64,000 nucleotides of DNA from Bordetella sp. LUAb4 (GCF_021325795.1 NZ_JAHPZX010000004.1:434001-498000); one strand, 5' to 3'. Counted from the first letter of the stretch, positions 8,801-18,130 are shown. The notes: generated by a model not told the origin, from the sequence alone. Made by a program: numbers and translations.

Positions 8801-10345
8801 ATGACAACCGCCTGGCCGTCCTTCAAGCGCGCGGTGTACCTGGTGCACCGCTGGATGGGCATTGCCGCCTGCCTGCTGATGGTGTTGTGGTTCATCAGCG
8901 GCGTGGTGATGCTGTTCATCGGGTATCCAAAACTGGCACCGTGGGAACGCTTGGCACACCTGCCATCCCTGGATGCGGCGCGGTTGCGCACGCCGGTCGC
9001 GGACGTGGTGGCGCGGGCCGGCAAGACACCAGTGACCGAGATCGTGCTGACCACCGTGGCGGGACGGCAGGTGTATCGGCTGCGGGATAGTGCTGGACAG
9101 CTATTCGTCTTCGACGCGGACAGCGGTCTGCGCCTGCCGCGCGCGGGGCCGGCACAGGCCGAAGCCGCGGGCCAGGCATGGGCCGGATTGCCTGGTGTCA
9201 CGGCCCGCTACCTGGACACCGTGACCGAAGACCGCTGGACCCATTCCGGCGCCCTGAACCCCCACCGGCCGCTATCGCGCGTACAGCTGGACGATGGCGC
9301 CCAAACCCTGCTGTATGTGTCCTCGGCGACGGGTGAGGTCGTCATGGATGCATCGCTGGCGCAACGGGCCTGGAACTACGTCGGCGCGTGGTTGCATTGG
9401 TTGTACTTCCTGCGCGAGCGGCCGGTCGACGCGACCTGGAGCTGGATCGTCATCGTGCTATCGGCGGGCGGCACCATCGTGGCCCTGACCGGCACGCTGG
9501 CCGGCATCTGGCGCTGGCGCTTTCGCGGCCGCTACAAATCGGGGTCGCGCACGCCTTACCGGGACCTTTACCTACGTTGGCATCACATCACGGGACTGGT
9601 CTTCGCGGCGATCACCTGCACCTGGATTTTCAGCGGGCTGATGTCGATGAACCCGCTGGGAGTATTCGCCGCGCAAGGACCACGTCCCGATATCGCGGCC
9701 TATCGGGGCGGTCTGCCGGGTGCGATCCGGCCCGCCATCGAGGCGGCCGCGGCGTTGCGGGCGCTGCAGGCGGCAGGGTTCGCGCCGCGCGAACTCGCCT
9801 GGCAAGTCCTGGACGGCCAGCCTTATTTGCTGGCGCGCGATGGTGCCGACCGCACGCGGCTGGTGGTCGACGCGTTGAACGAACCGGGCCAGGCGGGACC
9901 GCGGGTCCAGGCGCAATGGCCCCAAGCCAGCCTTCGTGCCGCTGCGTTGCATCTCAACGCCGCCCCGTTATTGGACATGCAACTGCTGGCGCGCTACGAC
10001 GATTACTACTACGGGCGCGCGCCCGAGGCCATGAACGGTGGTCTGGAACGGCGTTTGCCGGTGTGGCGCCTGAAGTATGCGGACCGTGCGGACACCTGGG
10101 TCTACCTGGATCCTCACACTGGCAACGTGGCGCTGAGCGTGGATCGCGCGCAACGCCGTGGCCGTTGGTTGTTCAACTTCCTGCATAGTTGGGATCTGCC
10201 CGCCCTATTGCGGGACGGGGGCGGACAACATTGGTGGCGTTTGACCGTGCTGATCGTCCTAAGTGTTGGCGGTCTGGCGCTAAGCTTGACCGGCGTGGTG
10301 ATCGGTGTCGCGCGCCTGCGCCGAAAAGTGCGCTTCCGGGGGTAA
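8801..10345 (+). CDS. PepSY-domain membrane protein (PepSY_TM family)
   Basis: A 514-residue inner-membrane protein with the PepSY_TM layout. Helix 1 (about 12-36, VHRWMGIAACLLMVLWFISGVVMLF) and a periplasmic PepSY region are followed by a paired helix block (about 195-240 and 262-285, with RWHHITGLVFAAITCTWIFSG). A second PepSY region and a C-terminal helix (about 475-500) complete it. Histidines in the helices (HRW, RWHH) are typical of the family and may bind heme or metal. It sits 10 bp after the TonB-dependent receptor with its own AGGA site, the usual arrangement for iron/copper uptake loci, where such proteins are proposed to reduce or transfer metal in the periplasm. Confidence 0.8.
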   Translation: MTTAWPSFKRAVYLVHRWMGIAACLLMVLWFISGVVMLFIGYPKLAPWERLAHLPSLDAARLRTPVADVVARAGKTPVTEIVLTTVAGRQVYRLRDSAGQLFVFDADSGLRLPRAGPAQAEAAGQAWAGLPGVTARYLDTVTEDRWTHSGALNPHRPLSRVQLDDGAQTLLYVSSATGEVVMDASLAQRAWNYVGAWLHWLYFLRERPVDATWSWIVIVLSAGGTIVALTGTLAGIWRWRFRGRYKSGSRTPYRDLYLRWHHITGLVFAAITCTWIFSGLMSMNPLGVFAAQGPRPDIAAYRGGLPGAIRPAIEAAAALRALQAAGFAPRELAWQVLDGQPYLLARDGADRTRLVVDALNEPGQAGPRVQAQWPQASLRAAALHLNAAPLLDMQLLARYDDYYYGRAPEAMNGGLERRLPVWRLKYADRADTWVYLDPHTGNVALSVDRAQRRGRWLFNFLHSWDLPALLRDGGGQHWWRLTVLIVLSVGGLALSLTGVVIGVARLRRKVRFRG

Positions 10346-10374
10346 ATCCGGACAAAGGAAAATCCTATGCACGC

Positions 10375-10388
10375 ATAGCAAAGCAATA
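10375..10388. promoter_or_regulatory. Palindromic operator candidate before a Bug gene
   Basis: CTATGC-AC-GCATAG is a perfect 6+6 inverted repeat about 110 bp before the Bug-family start at 10497. It has the size and AT-flanked symmetry of a LysR-type binding site. The convergent LysR gene just beyond the Bug gene (start 12457) is the obvious candidate regulator, but the link is inference. Confidence 0.4.
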
Positions 10389-10496
10389 TTTGCCCTGGCG
10401 CCCTGCTCTCCCTACGATGGATCCCGCCAGCGCGACGCATTGCCATAAGAATCGCGTATGGCAGCGCCGTTTAGGCCGTCATCTCAAGGGAAATCG

Positions 10497-11504
10497 ATGT
10501 TCAGTATCCGCTCCATGCTTCCAGCCACCGCAACGCGGCGCGCCGCTCTCGCCCATTCCGTCCTGCTTGCCTCCTTGTTCGCGCTGCCTGGTGCCCGGGC
10601 CGCCGACTTTCCCGACCACTCGGTCCGCCTGGTCGTGCCGCAGTCCGCCGGCTCCGGCGGCGACGTCGTAGCGCGCCTGCTGGGCGACAAGATGGGCAGC
10701 GCCCTGGGCGCGTCCGTGGTGGTGGAAAACAAGCCCGGCGCCAACGGCATCGTGGCCATGTCCTACGTGGCGAAGTCGCCGGCCGATGGCTACACCCTGC
10801 TGTTGGCCGGGGTGTCCCAAATGAGCTTCAACCCCAAGCTGTACAAGAACCTGCCCTATGACGCGGACAAGGACTACACCTATGTCGCGCCGGTGGTCGA
10901 CACGCCCTTCGTGTTGGTCGCGGGCAAGAACAGCCCCTACAAGACACTGCCGCAACTGATTGCCGCTGCCAAGGCCGCGCCCAACGCCATCACCTTCGCC
11001 AGCGCCGGGGCTGGCAACTCCACTCACCTTTCCACCGAGCTGATCGCCAGTGGCGCCGGCATCAAGCTCAAGCACATTCCGTACAAGGGTTCGGGTCCCG
11101 CCTTGAACGCCGTGATCGGTGGTCAGGTCGACCTGATGACCAGCGTGCTTGGCTCGGCCCTGCCGCAAATACAGGGCGGCAATGTCATCCCGCTGGCTGT
11201 CCTGGCCGATCAGCGCGCCAGCGACCTGCCCGATGTGCCCACGCTGAAAGAGGCTGGTCTGAACGTGCCCCCCATGCCGGGCTGGTACGCCATCGTTGGC
11301 CCCGCCGGCATGGACAAGGCCGTGGTACGGAAGCTGAATGCGGCGGTGCAGGCCGCCATCACGGACCCCGCCATCAACAAGAAGTTGAAGGACCTGTATT
11401 TCGTGCCCTTGCAGGGCAGCGCCGAACAAATCCGCGCCCGCGCGGACGAGGACGCGCACTTCTGGGGCGACTTCATCACGAAGAACGGCATTCAGGTCGA
11501 CTGA
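10497..11504 (+). CDS. Bug-family periplasmic carboxylate-binding receptor
   Basis: A 335-residue TctC-like receptor. The signal peptide ends at GARA, followed by ADFPDHSVRLVVPQSAGSGGD, the mature Bug N-terminus. Further family signatures are VVENKPGANGIVAMSYVAKSPADGYTLL, FASAGAGNSTHLSTEL (the STHL ligand-loop region), HIPYKGSGPALNAVIGGQVD and VPTLKEAGL. Known members bind dicarboxylates, tricarboxylates, amino acids or nicotinate. The start at 10497 has AAGGGA 5 bases upstream. The 3' end overlaps the convergent LysR gene by 13 bp. No TctA/TctB membrane genes accompany it, which is typical of the expanded Bug set in Bordetella-like genomes. Confidence 0.9.
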   Translation: MFSIRSMLPATATRRAALAHSVLLASLFALPGARAADFPDHSVRLVVPQSAGSGGDVVARLLGDKMGSALGASVVVENKPGANGIVAMSYVAKSPADGYTLLLAGVSQMSFNPKLYKNLPYDADKDYTYVAPVVDTPFVLVAGKNSPYKTLPQLIAAAKAAPNAITFASAGAGNSTHLSTELIASGAGIKLKHIPYKGSGPALNAVIGGQVDLMTSVLGSALPQIQGGNVIPLAVLADQRASDLPDVPTLKEAGLNVPPMPGWYAIVGPAGMDKAVVRKLNAAVQAAITDPAINKKLKDLYFVPLQGSAEQIRARADEDAHFWGDFITKNGIQVD

Positions 11505-12457
11505 CGCAAGGGCGGCGTCTTGGGCAGGGGCCGTTCCCCCTGCCATTGCACCCCAGTCCAGCGACCGTCGGCCACCAGTTCGGCGGCGACCTCGATGAGC
11601 GCTTGATGGATATGCGTGCACGCCACGCTCTTTTCCGTCGACACCGACATGCATACCGAAACCCGCCGGCGGAAATCGGCGCTGGCGATGCGCGTGGCGA
11701 CGATTTTTTCCGAACGCGCTTCGGGCCCGACCAGCGCCGACGACGGCAACACGGTCCAGCCCTTGCCCGCGCGGACCAAAGTCAACAGGATGGACACCGC
11801 GCTGGTTTCCGCCACCAGACGCAGGTGCAGGTCCTCTTCGGCGAACGCCCGCGCGGCCAGCACGCGGATGGAATTCGGGAAGCTGGGCAGCAGCAGTGGC
11901 ATCTCCGACATCTGCCGCAGGGTCACGGCGTCCAAGCCCAAGGGCGGCCCCACCAGGAACAGATCTTCCGTCAACAAAGGCGTGATCGTCATGCGCGCGG
12001 GCTGCGGCCGTGCGTCCATCGCCACGGACAGGTCCAGCCTGTGCATGGACACCGCGGTGGCCAGGTCGCTGCTGCTGCCTTCCACGACCTCCAGCACCAC
12101 TTCCGGATAGCGTTGCGCCACGGCCTCGATCAACGGCAAGGCCAGGATGCGCGACGTGCTGGTGGGCAAGCCCACTTTCACGTGCCCCGACGGCGTATCG
12201 CGTCCATGCCTGAGCGCGGACTTGGCTTCGTCCGCCTGGCGCAGCATGACCTTGGCGTGGCGATACAGCAATTTGCCGGCTTCGGTCGCGCGCACGCCAC
12301 CCGGGCCGCGCAGCAGCAAGGGCGTTTCCAATTCTTTTTCGAGGTTGGCCACGTGCTGGCTGAGCGAGGGCTGGGCGATGTGCAGGGTCTCGGCGGCGGC
12401 GGTGATGCTTTCCAGTTCGACGATACGGACGAAGTATTTGAGTTGACGCAGGTCCAT
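11492..12457 (-). CDS. LysR-family transcriptional regulator
   Basis: A 321-residue LTTR. The N-terminal winged HTH (MDLRQLKYFVRIVELESITAAAETLHIAQPSLSQHVANLEKEL, residues 1-45) is followed by a linker helix and the effector domain (about 90-300). ATG 12457 is preferred over the overlapping GTG at 12460 because AGGA then lies 7 bases upstream. Its stop overlaps the convergent Bug gene by 13 bp. It is divergent from the CocE-type hydrolase at 12703, with three small inverted repeats between them. This order makes it the probable regulator of the hydrolase and perhaps of the Bug receptor. The effector is unknown. Confidence 0.88.
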   Translation of the reverse strand: MDLRQLKYFVRIVELESITAAAETLHIAQPSLSQHVANLEKELETPLLLRGPGGVRATEAGKLLYRHAKVMLRQADEAKSALRHGRDTPSGHVKVGLPTSTSRILALPLIEAVAQRYPEVVLEVVEGSSSDLATAVSMHRLDLSVAMDARPQPARMTITPLLTEDLFLVGPPLGLDAVTLRQMSEMPLLLPSFPNSIRVLAARAFAEEDLHLRLVAETSAVSILLTLVRAGKGWTVLPSSALVGPEARSEKIVATRIASADFRRRVSVCMSVSTEKSVACTHIHQALIEVAAELVADGRWTGVQWQGERPLPKTPPLRQST

Positions 12458-12568
12458 CACAAAATCCTATTTAGCCGGTGCGATCTTAGCCAAGTTCAGG
12501 ACGTCCCTAGCGCGTCTCCCTCTGGGACTTGGTGTAATCCCCTATATCGCTAGCGTTGGTTAGCTTCC

Positions 12569-12666
12569 GGGACCGGGGTCCCAGGCTTCAACATGTGGGA
12601 TCGCATTTTCCTATGGCGATATCCATATCAAATATTGGCAGGATGCGGTGGCCCTATCTAAGATAG
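12569..12666. promoter_or_regulatory. Divergent promoter region with three inverted repeats
   Basis: The 245-bp gap between the LysR gene and the hydrolase contains GGGACC-GG-GGTCCC (12569-12582), TATGG-6-CCATA (12612-12627) and CTATC-TAA-GATAG (12654-12666). The last two lie in the AT-rich 90 bp just before the hydrolase start. Tandem sites of this size in a LysR-divergent gap fit a recognition site plus an activation site for the regulator. No experimental consensus is available to confirm this. Confidence 0.4.
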
Positions 12667-12702
12667 CCGACGATATTCGGAGCTCATCCCAAGGATTCAC
12701 CA

Positions 12703-14550
12703 ATGCCCTCTTACGTCAAGAATGAAGACCAGGCGTGGTCCGTGCCGCCGCAAGCCTATGCGGAACGCCGGCCCGTGGATTACGTCGTTCCCGAACCATC
12801 ATCGCGCTACCTGACCATGCGCGACGGCTGTCGGCTGGCGATCGACCTCTACATTCCCCAGGCCGCGAACGGCAAGACGGCGGCGGCACGCTTTCCCGCG
12901 ATCACGCTGTTCACGCCCTATTACCGCCGCTTCAATCTCAAGCCCGGCGGCAGCGGCGAACGCGCGCCCAACACCGCCAAGCTGCGCGACTATTTCGTAC
13001 CGCGCGGCTATGCCGTGGTGGTGATCGACGTGCGCGGCACCGGCGCCAGCTTCGGCACGCGCGACAGCTTCCGTTCTCCGCGTGAACGTGATGACAGCCA
13101 TGAGGTGCTCGACTGGATCATCGCCCAGCCCTGGTCGACGGGTGTGGTGGGCGCCACCGGCATCTCCTACTTGGGTGCCGCCTCCGACTTCCTGGCCGCC
13201 ACGCGCCATCCCGCGCTGAAGGCGATCGCGCCGCTGTTTTCGGTGTGGGACACCTATACCGATAATTACTATCCCGGCGGCATCCAGCTGAAGGCGCTGA
13301 CGCAGAGCTACGATGACTTGATGGTGGCGCTGGACCATGACCGGCGGGAGATGTTGCACCGCTTCGTGTACTACGCCAACCCCGACTTCGCCGGCCCGCA
13401 ACCGGTCGATGAAGATGCCGATGGCGTCTTGCTCAAGCAAGCGGTGCACGAACACCTGGGCAATTTCCGCCAGACCGAGTTCATGCCGGAGTTCCGCTTT
13501 CGCGAAGAGGCCCTGCCCTACGATCCCACATTCAGTTCGGCCACGTTCAGTCCCTACAGCCTGGCGGCGCAGATTCCGCAAGACGTCGCGGTGCTGTCGA
13601 TATCCGGCTGGATGGACGGCGCCGGCTATATGAACAGCGCCATCTCCCGCTACCTGACGCTGGACAAGAATCCGCGCTACCTGATGCTGGGTCCATGGGA
13701 CCATGGCGCGCGCATCGACGTGTCGCCCTGGCGCGCCACTCAGATGGCCGACGCGCCCTGGCTGGCTGAGGCACTGCGTTTCTTCGATCAATATTTGTTG
13801 GGCCTGGACACGGGTCTGCTGGCCGAAGCGCCCATCCACTACTACGCCCTGCACGCCGAACAATGGCGCAGTGCGGCGCAGTGGCCGCCGTACCAGGAAG
13901 AGGAGGCGGCCACGCGCCTGCACTTGGCACCCCAAGGCAAACTGGCCGATGCCGCGCCTGCCGAGACCACGCAACAGGACTACCAGGTCGATTTCTCGCA
14001 GGGCACCGGGGCCGGCACGCGCTATGAGCGCATTGCCGCCATCAACAGCACCGAGTACTACCCAGACTGGCAAGGCCGCGGCGATCTGATGGCCAGCTTC
14101 ACCTCCGCGCCGCTGGAACGCCCTGCCGAATTGGCCGGTCATGCGTTGATCGACTTATGGGTTAGCAGCAGCGAACCCGATGCCGCGGTGTACGTGTACC
14201 TGACGGAAGTGGAAGCAGACGGCCGCGAACGCTACGTTACCGAAGGGATACTGCGTTTGCTGCATCGCAAGGTCAGCCTCTGCCCCCCGGGCTATCGCAC
14301 TACGTGGCCTTTCCGCAGTTTCCGGCGCGAGGACGCGGCGCCGTTGGTGCCTGGTAAGTTCGAGCGTGTCGAACTGGCTCTGCTGCCGACGGCATGGCGT
14401 TTCCCGGCCGGCAGCCGCATCCGTGTCTCGATCGCGGGTCATGATGCCGATCACTGCGGGCAAGTGCCGCACGGCCGGCCGCCGCGGCTGGCGCTGGGGA
14501 CAGGCGGCAGCCATGCGTCCTCGATCACCTTGCCCTTGCGCAAGGAGTGA
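12703..14550 (+). CDS. CocE/NonD-type alpha/beta hydrolase (S15 family)
   Basis: A 615-residue hydrolase of the X-Pro dipeptidyl-peptidase S15/cocaine esterase type. The alpha/beta core has VVVIDVRGTGASFGT, the nucleophile elbow GATGISYLG (catalytic Ser), an acid in ISGWMDGAGYMNS and the catalytic His in LGPWDHGARID. A C-terminal jelly-roll domain (about 370-600, with GHALIDLWVSSSEPDAAVYVYL and PAGSRIRVSIAGHDAD) is also typical. Members cleave esters, amides or acyl-Pro bonds; the substrate here is unknown. It has no signal peptide. AAGGA precedes the ATG. It is divergent from the LysR gene and probably under its control. Confidence 0.87.
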   Translation: MPSYVKNEDQAWSVPPQAYAERRPVDYVVPEPSSRYLTMRDGCRLAIDLYIPQAANGKTAAARFPAITLFTPYYRRFNLKPGGSGERAPNTAKLRDYFVPRGYAVVVIDVRGTGASFGTRDSFRSPRERDDSHEVLDWIIAQPWSTGVVGATGISYLGAASDFLAATRHPALKAIAPLFSVWDTYTDNYYPGGIQLKALTQSYDDLMVALDHDRREMLHRFVYYANPDFAGPQPVDEDADGVLLKQAVHEHLGNFRQTEFMPEFRFREEALPYDPTFSSATFSPYSLAAQIPQDVAVLSISGWMDGAGYMNSAISRYLTLDKNPRYLMLGPWDHGARIDVSPWRATQMADAPWLAEALRFFDQYLLGLDTGLLAEAPIHYYALHAEQWRSAAQWPPYQEEEAATRLHLAPQGKLADAAPAETTQQDYQVDFSQGTGAGTRYERIAAINSTEYYPDWQGRGDLMASFTSAPLERPAELAGHALIDLWVSSSEPDAAVYVYLTEVEADGRERYVTEGILRLLHRKVSLCPPGYRTTWPFRSFRREDAAPLVPGKFERVELALLPTAWRFPAGSRIRVSIAGHDADHCGQVPHGRPPRLALGTGGSHASSITLPLRKE

Positions 14551-14699
14551 GAGGTGGAAAGCGGGCGCTGGGGAATTGCGCAGGCGATGCGGGCGCCGCC
14601 GATCATGCGTCGATAAGCCGGCGGGCAGTCGACAATCAGCCAGCGGGCGCGGACGACCCGTTCAGCCAGTCGAAAGCGCTGCCGCGCCGGCCTTGGATA

Positions 14700-14723
14700 G
14701 AATGGGTCCTTTCGAGCCCATTC
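14700..14723. promoter_or_regulatory. Inverted repeat before the exported lyase gene
   Basis: GAATGGG (14700-14706) and CCCATTC (14717-14723) are perfect 7-bp arms with a 10-base spacer. They lie just after a TAGAAT-like -10 hexamer (14698-14703, overlapping the left arm) in the 198-bp gap between the hydrolase and the lyase. An operator or a 5'-leader hairpin are both possible. Confidence 0.35.
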
Positions 14724-14748
14724 ATCCACTGCAGCCCGCCCGCGGGCC

Positions 14749-16362
14749 ATGACGAGAACAGCCATGAGACTACGCTTATCCCCCGTTTACTTCTGTGTTG
14801 CCATGGCTTGCGCCCCCGCTCTGTCCAGCGCGCAGATCAAACCGGTGGATCCGCCATTGCAGCCGGCCGCCAAGGCCGCGGGCGAGGCCTCCCCCAAGCC
14901 CGCGGCCAAGGCGCCTGCCAAACCGGTGCGCGACGAGTTCTTCTGGCTGGGCGAGATCAACAAGGCTACTGCCGTGATCAACACCGACGAAGGACTGCTG
15001 GACAAGTCCATGGCGCCGCGCCTGGCCGCCGCCGTGCAAAAGGTCATCGACGAAGGCAACCAGCCGGGCGGCAAACGCCCGTCCACGGTCATCACCTTCG
15101 AACCCTTGCTGATCAAGGCCGGCGGCCTGGACGTCACGCTGCTGCACGCCGGCCGCTCCAGCCAGGACATGCACGCCACCTACCGTTCCGCCATCCTGCG
15201 CGACAAGCTGCTGGAGCTGGCGGACCAGTTGCATGCCACGTCCAAGACCCTGGTCGAACTGGCTGCCAAACACGTCGACACCATCGTTCCCAACTACACC
15301 AATGGCGTCGCCGCCCAGCCCAACAGCTATGGCCATTACCTGCTCGGTTTCGCCGCCGCGCTGCAGCGCGATGCCGAGCGCATCCGCGAAACCTATGCCC
15401 GTGTCGACCGCTCGCCCATGGGCACCACCGTGCTCAATGGCACCAGTTGGCCCCTGAACCGCAAGCGCATGGCCGATTACCTGGGCTACGCCAAGCTGGT
15501 CGACAATGCATATGACGCCGCCCAGATCTCCTCCATGGACGAACCGGTGGAAGTCTCGTCCATCGTGACGGCCATCGGCCTGCACACCGGCAACTTCATC
15601 GAAGACATCATGACGCAGTACGCGCAGTCGCGCCCGTGGATCCTGCTACAGGAAGGCGGCGGCAACACCTACGTGTCCAGCGCCATGCCGCAGAAACGCA
15701 ATCCGGGCCTGCTGAATTCCACCCGTAGCGATGCCTCTACGGCCCTGACGCTGGCCATGGGTCCCATCATCCAGACCCATAACATCACCCCGGGCATGCC
15801 CGATCCCAAGGAAGTGGACCAGAATTCCGCCATGGTGGACGCCGCCATCAAGGCGCTGAAGAAATGGGACCGTGTTCTCAAGGCATTGGTCATCAATCCC
15901 GACCGCTCCCTGGAGGAACTGAACAGCGATTGGACGGCATCCCAGGAATTGGCCGATCTGCTGATGCGCAAGTACAAGTTGCCCTTCCGCGAAGGCCATC
16001 ATTTCGCGTCCGAAGTGGTGGAGTACGCGCGGCAACACGATATCAAGCCGCTGGACTTCCCCTATGCCGATGCGAAACGCATCTACGCCGAAACCGTCAA
16101 GGGCAGCAAGTATCCGCAGGAACTGCCCATGTCCGAGGCGGAATTCCGCGCGTCCCTGGACCCGGTCGCCATCGTCAAGGCGCGCGCCACCTCGGGGGGG
16201 CCGCAACCCGCGGAAATGGAACGCATGTTGAAAGAGGCGCGCGAGAACCTGGCGTTGCAGGAGAACTGGATCAAGACGCACCGCGCGCACATCGATGAGT
16301 CCCTCGCGGGCTTGAACAAAGACTTCAATACGCTGCTGGCGCAGGATAAGCCGGCGAAATAG
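14749..16362 (+). CDS. Exported argininosuccinate-lyase-like protein (fumarate lyase superfamily)
   Basis: A 537-residue protein whose first ~30 residues (RLRLSPVYFCVAMACAPALSSA) look like a Sec signal peptide. An Ala/Pro/Lys-rich linker (about 35-60) follows. The rest matches the fumarase/argininosuccinate lyase fold: HAGRSSQDMHATYRSAI, TNGVAAQPNSYGHYLLGF, LNGTSWPLNRKRMADYLG and the superfamily signature SSAMPQKRNPGLLN. Cytoplasmic ArgH has no signal peptide or linker and is about 460 residues, so this is not a housekeeping copy. ATG 14764 is an alternative start that trims five residues. The substrate is unknown; a C-N or C-O lyase reaction on a carboxylate in the periplasm is inferred. Confidence 0.78.
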   Translation: MTRTAMRLRLSPVYFCVAMACAPALSSAQIKPVDPPLQPAAKAAGEASPKPAAKAPAKPVRDEFFWLGEINKATAVINTDEGLLDKSMAPRLAAAVQKVIDEGNQPGGKRPSTVITFEPLLIKAGGLDVTLLHAGRSSQDMHATYRSAILRDKLLELADQLHATSKTLVELAAKHVDTIVPNYTNGVAAQPNSYGHYLLGFAAALQRDAERIRETYARVDRSPMGTTVLNGTSWPLNRKRMADYLGYAKLVDNAYDAAQISSMDEPVEVSSIVTAIGLHTGNFIEDIMTQYAQSRPWILLQEGGGNTYVSSAMPQKRNPGLLNSTRSDASTALTLAMGPIIQTHNITPGMPDPKEVDQNSAMVDAAIKALKKWDRVLKALVINPDRSLEELNSDWTASQELADLLMRKYKLPFREGHHFASEVVEYARQHDIKPLDFPYADAKRIYAETVKGSKYPQELPMSEAEFRASLDPVAIVKARATSGGPQPAEMERMLKEARENLALQENWIKTHRAHIDESLAGLNKDFNTLLAQDKPAK

Positions 16363-16372
16363 CGCAAGACCG

Positions 16373-18130
16373 CTACGCTTCCTCATCCCGGTAGTAAGGC
16401 AGCTTGGACATGTGCCCGATGCCGGGATTGAGGCAATTGCAGGGATCCAGCCCCTGGTAGAACGCGCGCAGGGCCGGCTTGGCATCGTAGAGATGGCCGA
16501 CGTTGTGTTCGGCCGGATATTCGGCGCCGCGTTCATCCAGCACGCGCCACATCGCGTGTTCCAGCGCCAGGCAGTCCTCGCCCTTGCGGACGATGTAGTC
16601 CTGATGGAAGACATGGCAGAAGAAGTGGCCGTAATAGAGCTTGATCGCGATCCCCCGCTCCATCTCGGCGGGTAAACGTTCGACCCAATCCTGATCGTTG
16701 CGGCGCAAGGCGATGTCCAGCGCCACGATGTCCTCGACCTCATCCGGATGCATGGCCCGATAACGCACGGCGGCCCCGGCCGCGGCGAAGCGGTGCAGGA
16801 ATGCCTTGCGTCCTTCCTCGGCGTCGCACAGGAAGAAATCGCCACGGGTGGCAGCGCTGGCCTGCGCCGCGAAGTACGTGCGTAGATAATCGCCCGTTTC
16901 CTGCACGCTATCAGCCGATACCTTCAACATCAGATGGTGCTCGTAGCGTTGCCGGAAATCCTTCATGCGCCCCGGCAGGTGGCTGGGAAACCAGCGGCTC
17001 ACCGCCTGCATCAACCTATCCGTGAAGTTACGCGGCAGCCAGCCGAAACGTTCGAAAAACGCGTCGCAACGGCTCTTCATGCCGAACAGGGCCGGCAGCC
17101 GCTGCGTTCCCAGATGTTCGATCAGCAGGAACATATCCTTGCCGTAGCGCTCGGCGATGTCATAGGCGTCGCGATGCAGATACTCGCCGGCGATGGGCAA
17201 CTGAGAGAAATTTTTCAGCATGTGGCGCCGGATATCGGTCAGATCCTCCGCGCGATTGGTACCGATGTAGAACACCCGCGCGCCGCTTTCGATCGGAAAA
17301 GTGTCCAGGCGCACCGCGAATACCATCAGTTTGCCGGCCGAGCCCGATGCCTCGTGCAGGCGCAGGGGATCGGCGTTGTAGCGCGCCGGGGTCGCCGCAT
17401 CGACGTCGCGCACGTGCGCGCTGTAACCCTGATCGGAAGCCGCCCCCGCGTCGTGACGGATCAGGCTGGCCGGCAGCTCGCCCCGGTCCAGTTGCGCCAG
17501 GATCGATTCCGGCGTGGCGCCCGTGCCCGCGGTGTCCAAATTAATGCCCAGGTGGTTCACGAGCGCCAAGCGGCCTTGTGCATCAATCTGGGCGTAGAGC
17601 GCCAGCTCCGTATAGGCGGGGCCACGCCGTACCAGCGAACCGCCGGAGTTGTTGCAGACGCCGCCGATGACGGAAGCGCCGATGCAGGAAGAACCGATCA
17701 CCGAATGCGGCTCGCGCCCCAAAGGTTTGAGCGTCTTCTCCAACTGGTCCAGCGTGGCGCCCGGCAGGCACACCACCTGGCGGCCCTCGTCGATGACATG
17801 CACCGTGCGCAAGCGTGCCGTACTGATGATGACGACCGGCCGTCCATAGTCCGTGCCGTCAGGCGTGGAACCACCCGTCAGGCCCGTGTTGGACGCTTGG
17901 GCGATGACGGCCACGTTCGCCGCCACGCAGGCCTGCAGGACTTGCCACATCTGCACCAGCGTGCCCGGGCGCAGCACCGCCAGCGCGGCGCCTTCGCCGA
18001 AACGGAAACCGCGCCGATAACGGCGCGTCGCGGCGGCATCGGTCAGTACGTGGGGGGCGCCTAGAAAACCTCGGCAGGTCGCGAGCAAAGCCGCCGTAGC
18101 GCCCGAGGGAGCGTGCACTGTGTCCTTCAC
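16373..18130 (-). CDS. dld: FAD-dependent D-lactate dehydrogenase (quinone)
   Basis: A 585-residue flavoprotein of the Dld type. The FAD-binding PCMH domain (about 40-230) shows QASNTGLTGGSTPDG and SSCIGASVIGGVCNNSGGSLVRRGPAYTEL. The C-terminal membrane-binding Dld domain shows RYEHHLMLKVSADSVQETGDYL, KLYYGHFFCHVFHQDY and EYPAEHNVGHLYDAKP. The enzyme oxidises D-lactate to pyruvate on the cytoplasmic face of the membrane and feeds quinones. The start is GTG at 18130, which is the last unit of a 14-bp repeat array in which each unit carries an NTGAAGGA-like start/Shine-Dalgarno combination. The gene lies downstream of a small RHH protein on the same strand. Confidence 0.92.
   Translation of the reverse strand: MKDTVHAPSGATAALLATCRGFLGAPHVLTDAAATRRYRRGFRFGEGAALAVLRPGTLVQMWQVLQACVAANVAVIAQASNTGLTGGSTPDGTDYGRPVVIISTARLRTVHVIDEGRQVVCLPGATLDQLEKTLKPLGREPHSVIGSSCIGASVIGGVCNNSGGSLVRRGPAYTELALYAQIDAQGRLALVNHLGINLDTAGTGATPESILAQLDRGELPASLIRHDAGAASDQGYSAHVRDVDAATPARYNADPLRLHEASGSAGKLMVFAVRLDTFPIESGARVFYIGTNRAEDLTDIRRHMLKNFSQLPIAGEYLHRDAYDIAERYGKDMFLLIEHLGTQRLPALFGMKSRCDAFFERFGWLPRNFTDRLMQAVSRWFPSHLPGRMKDFRQRYEHHLMLKVSADSVQETGDYLRTYFAAQASAATRGDFFLCDAEEGRKAFLHRFAAAGAAVRYRAMHPDEVEDIVALDIALRRNDQDWVERLPAEMERGIAIKLYYGHFFCHVFHQDYIVRKGEDCLALEHAMWRVLDERGAEYPAEHNVGHLYDAKPALRAFYQGLDPCNCLNPGIGHMSKLPYYRDEEA

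Noticed and set aside
10479-11654. Minus-strand open frame opposite a Bug gene
   Set aside because: Composition is Gly/Arg/His-rich shadow sequence; the plus-strand product has all Bug family signatures.
12463-12469. AATCCTA as a shared operator motif with 10371 and 27331
   Set aside because: At 12463 it is simply the Shine-Dalgarno complement of the LysR gene, and the other occurrences have different surroundings.
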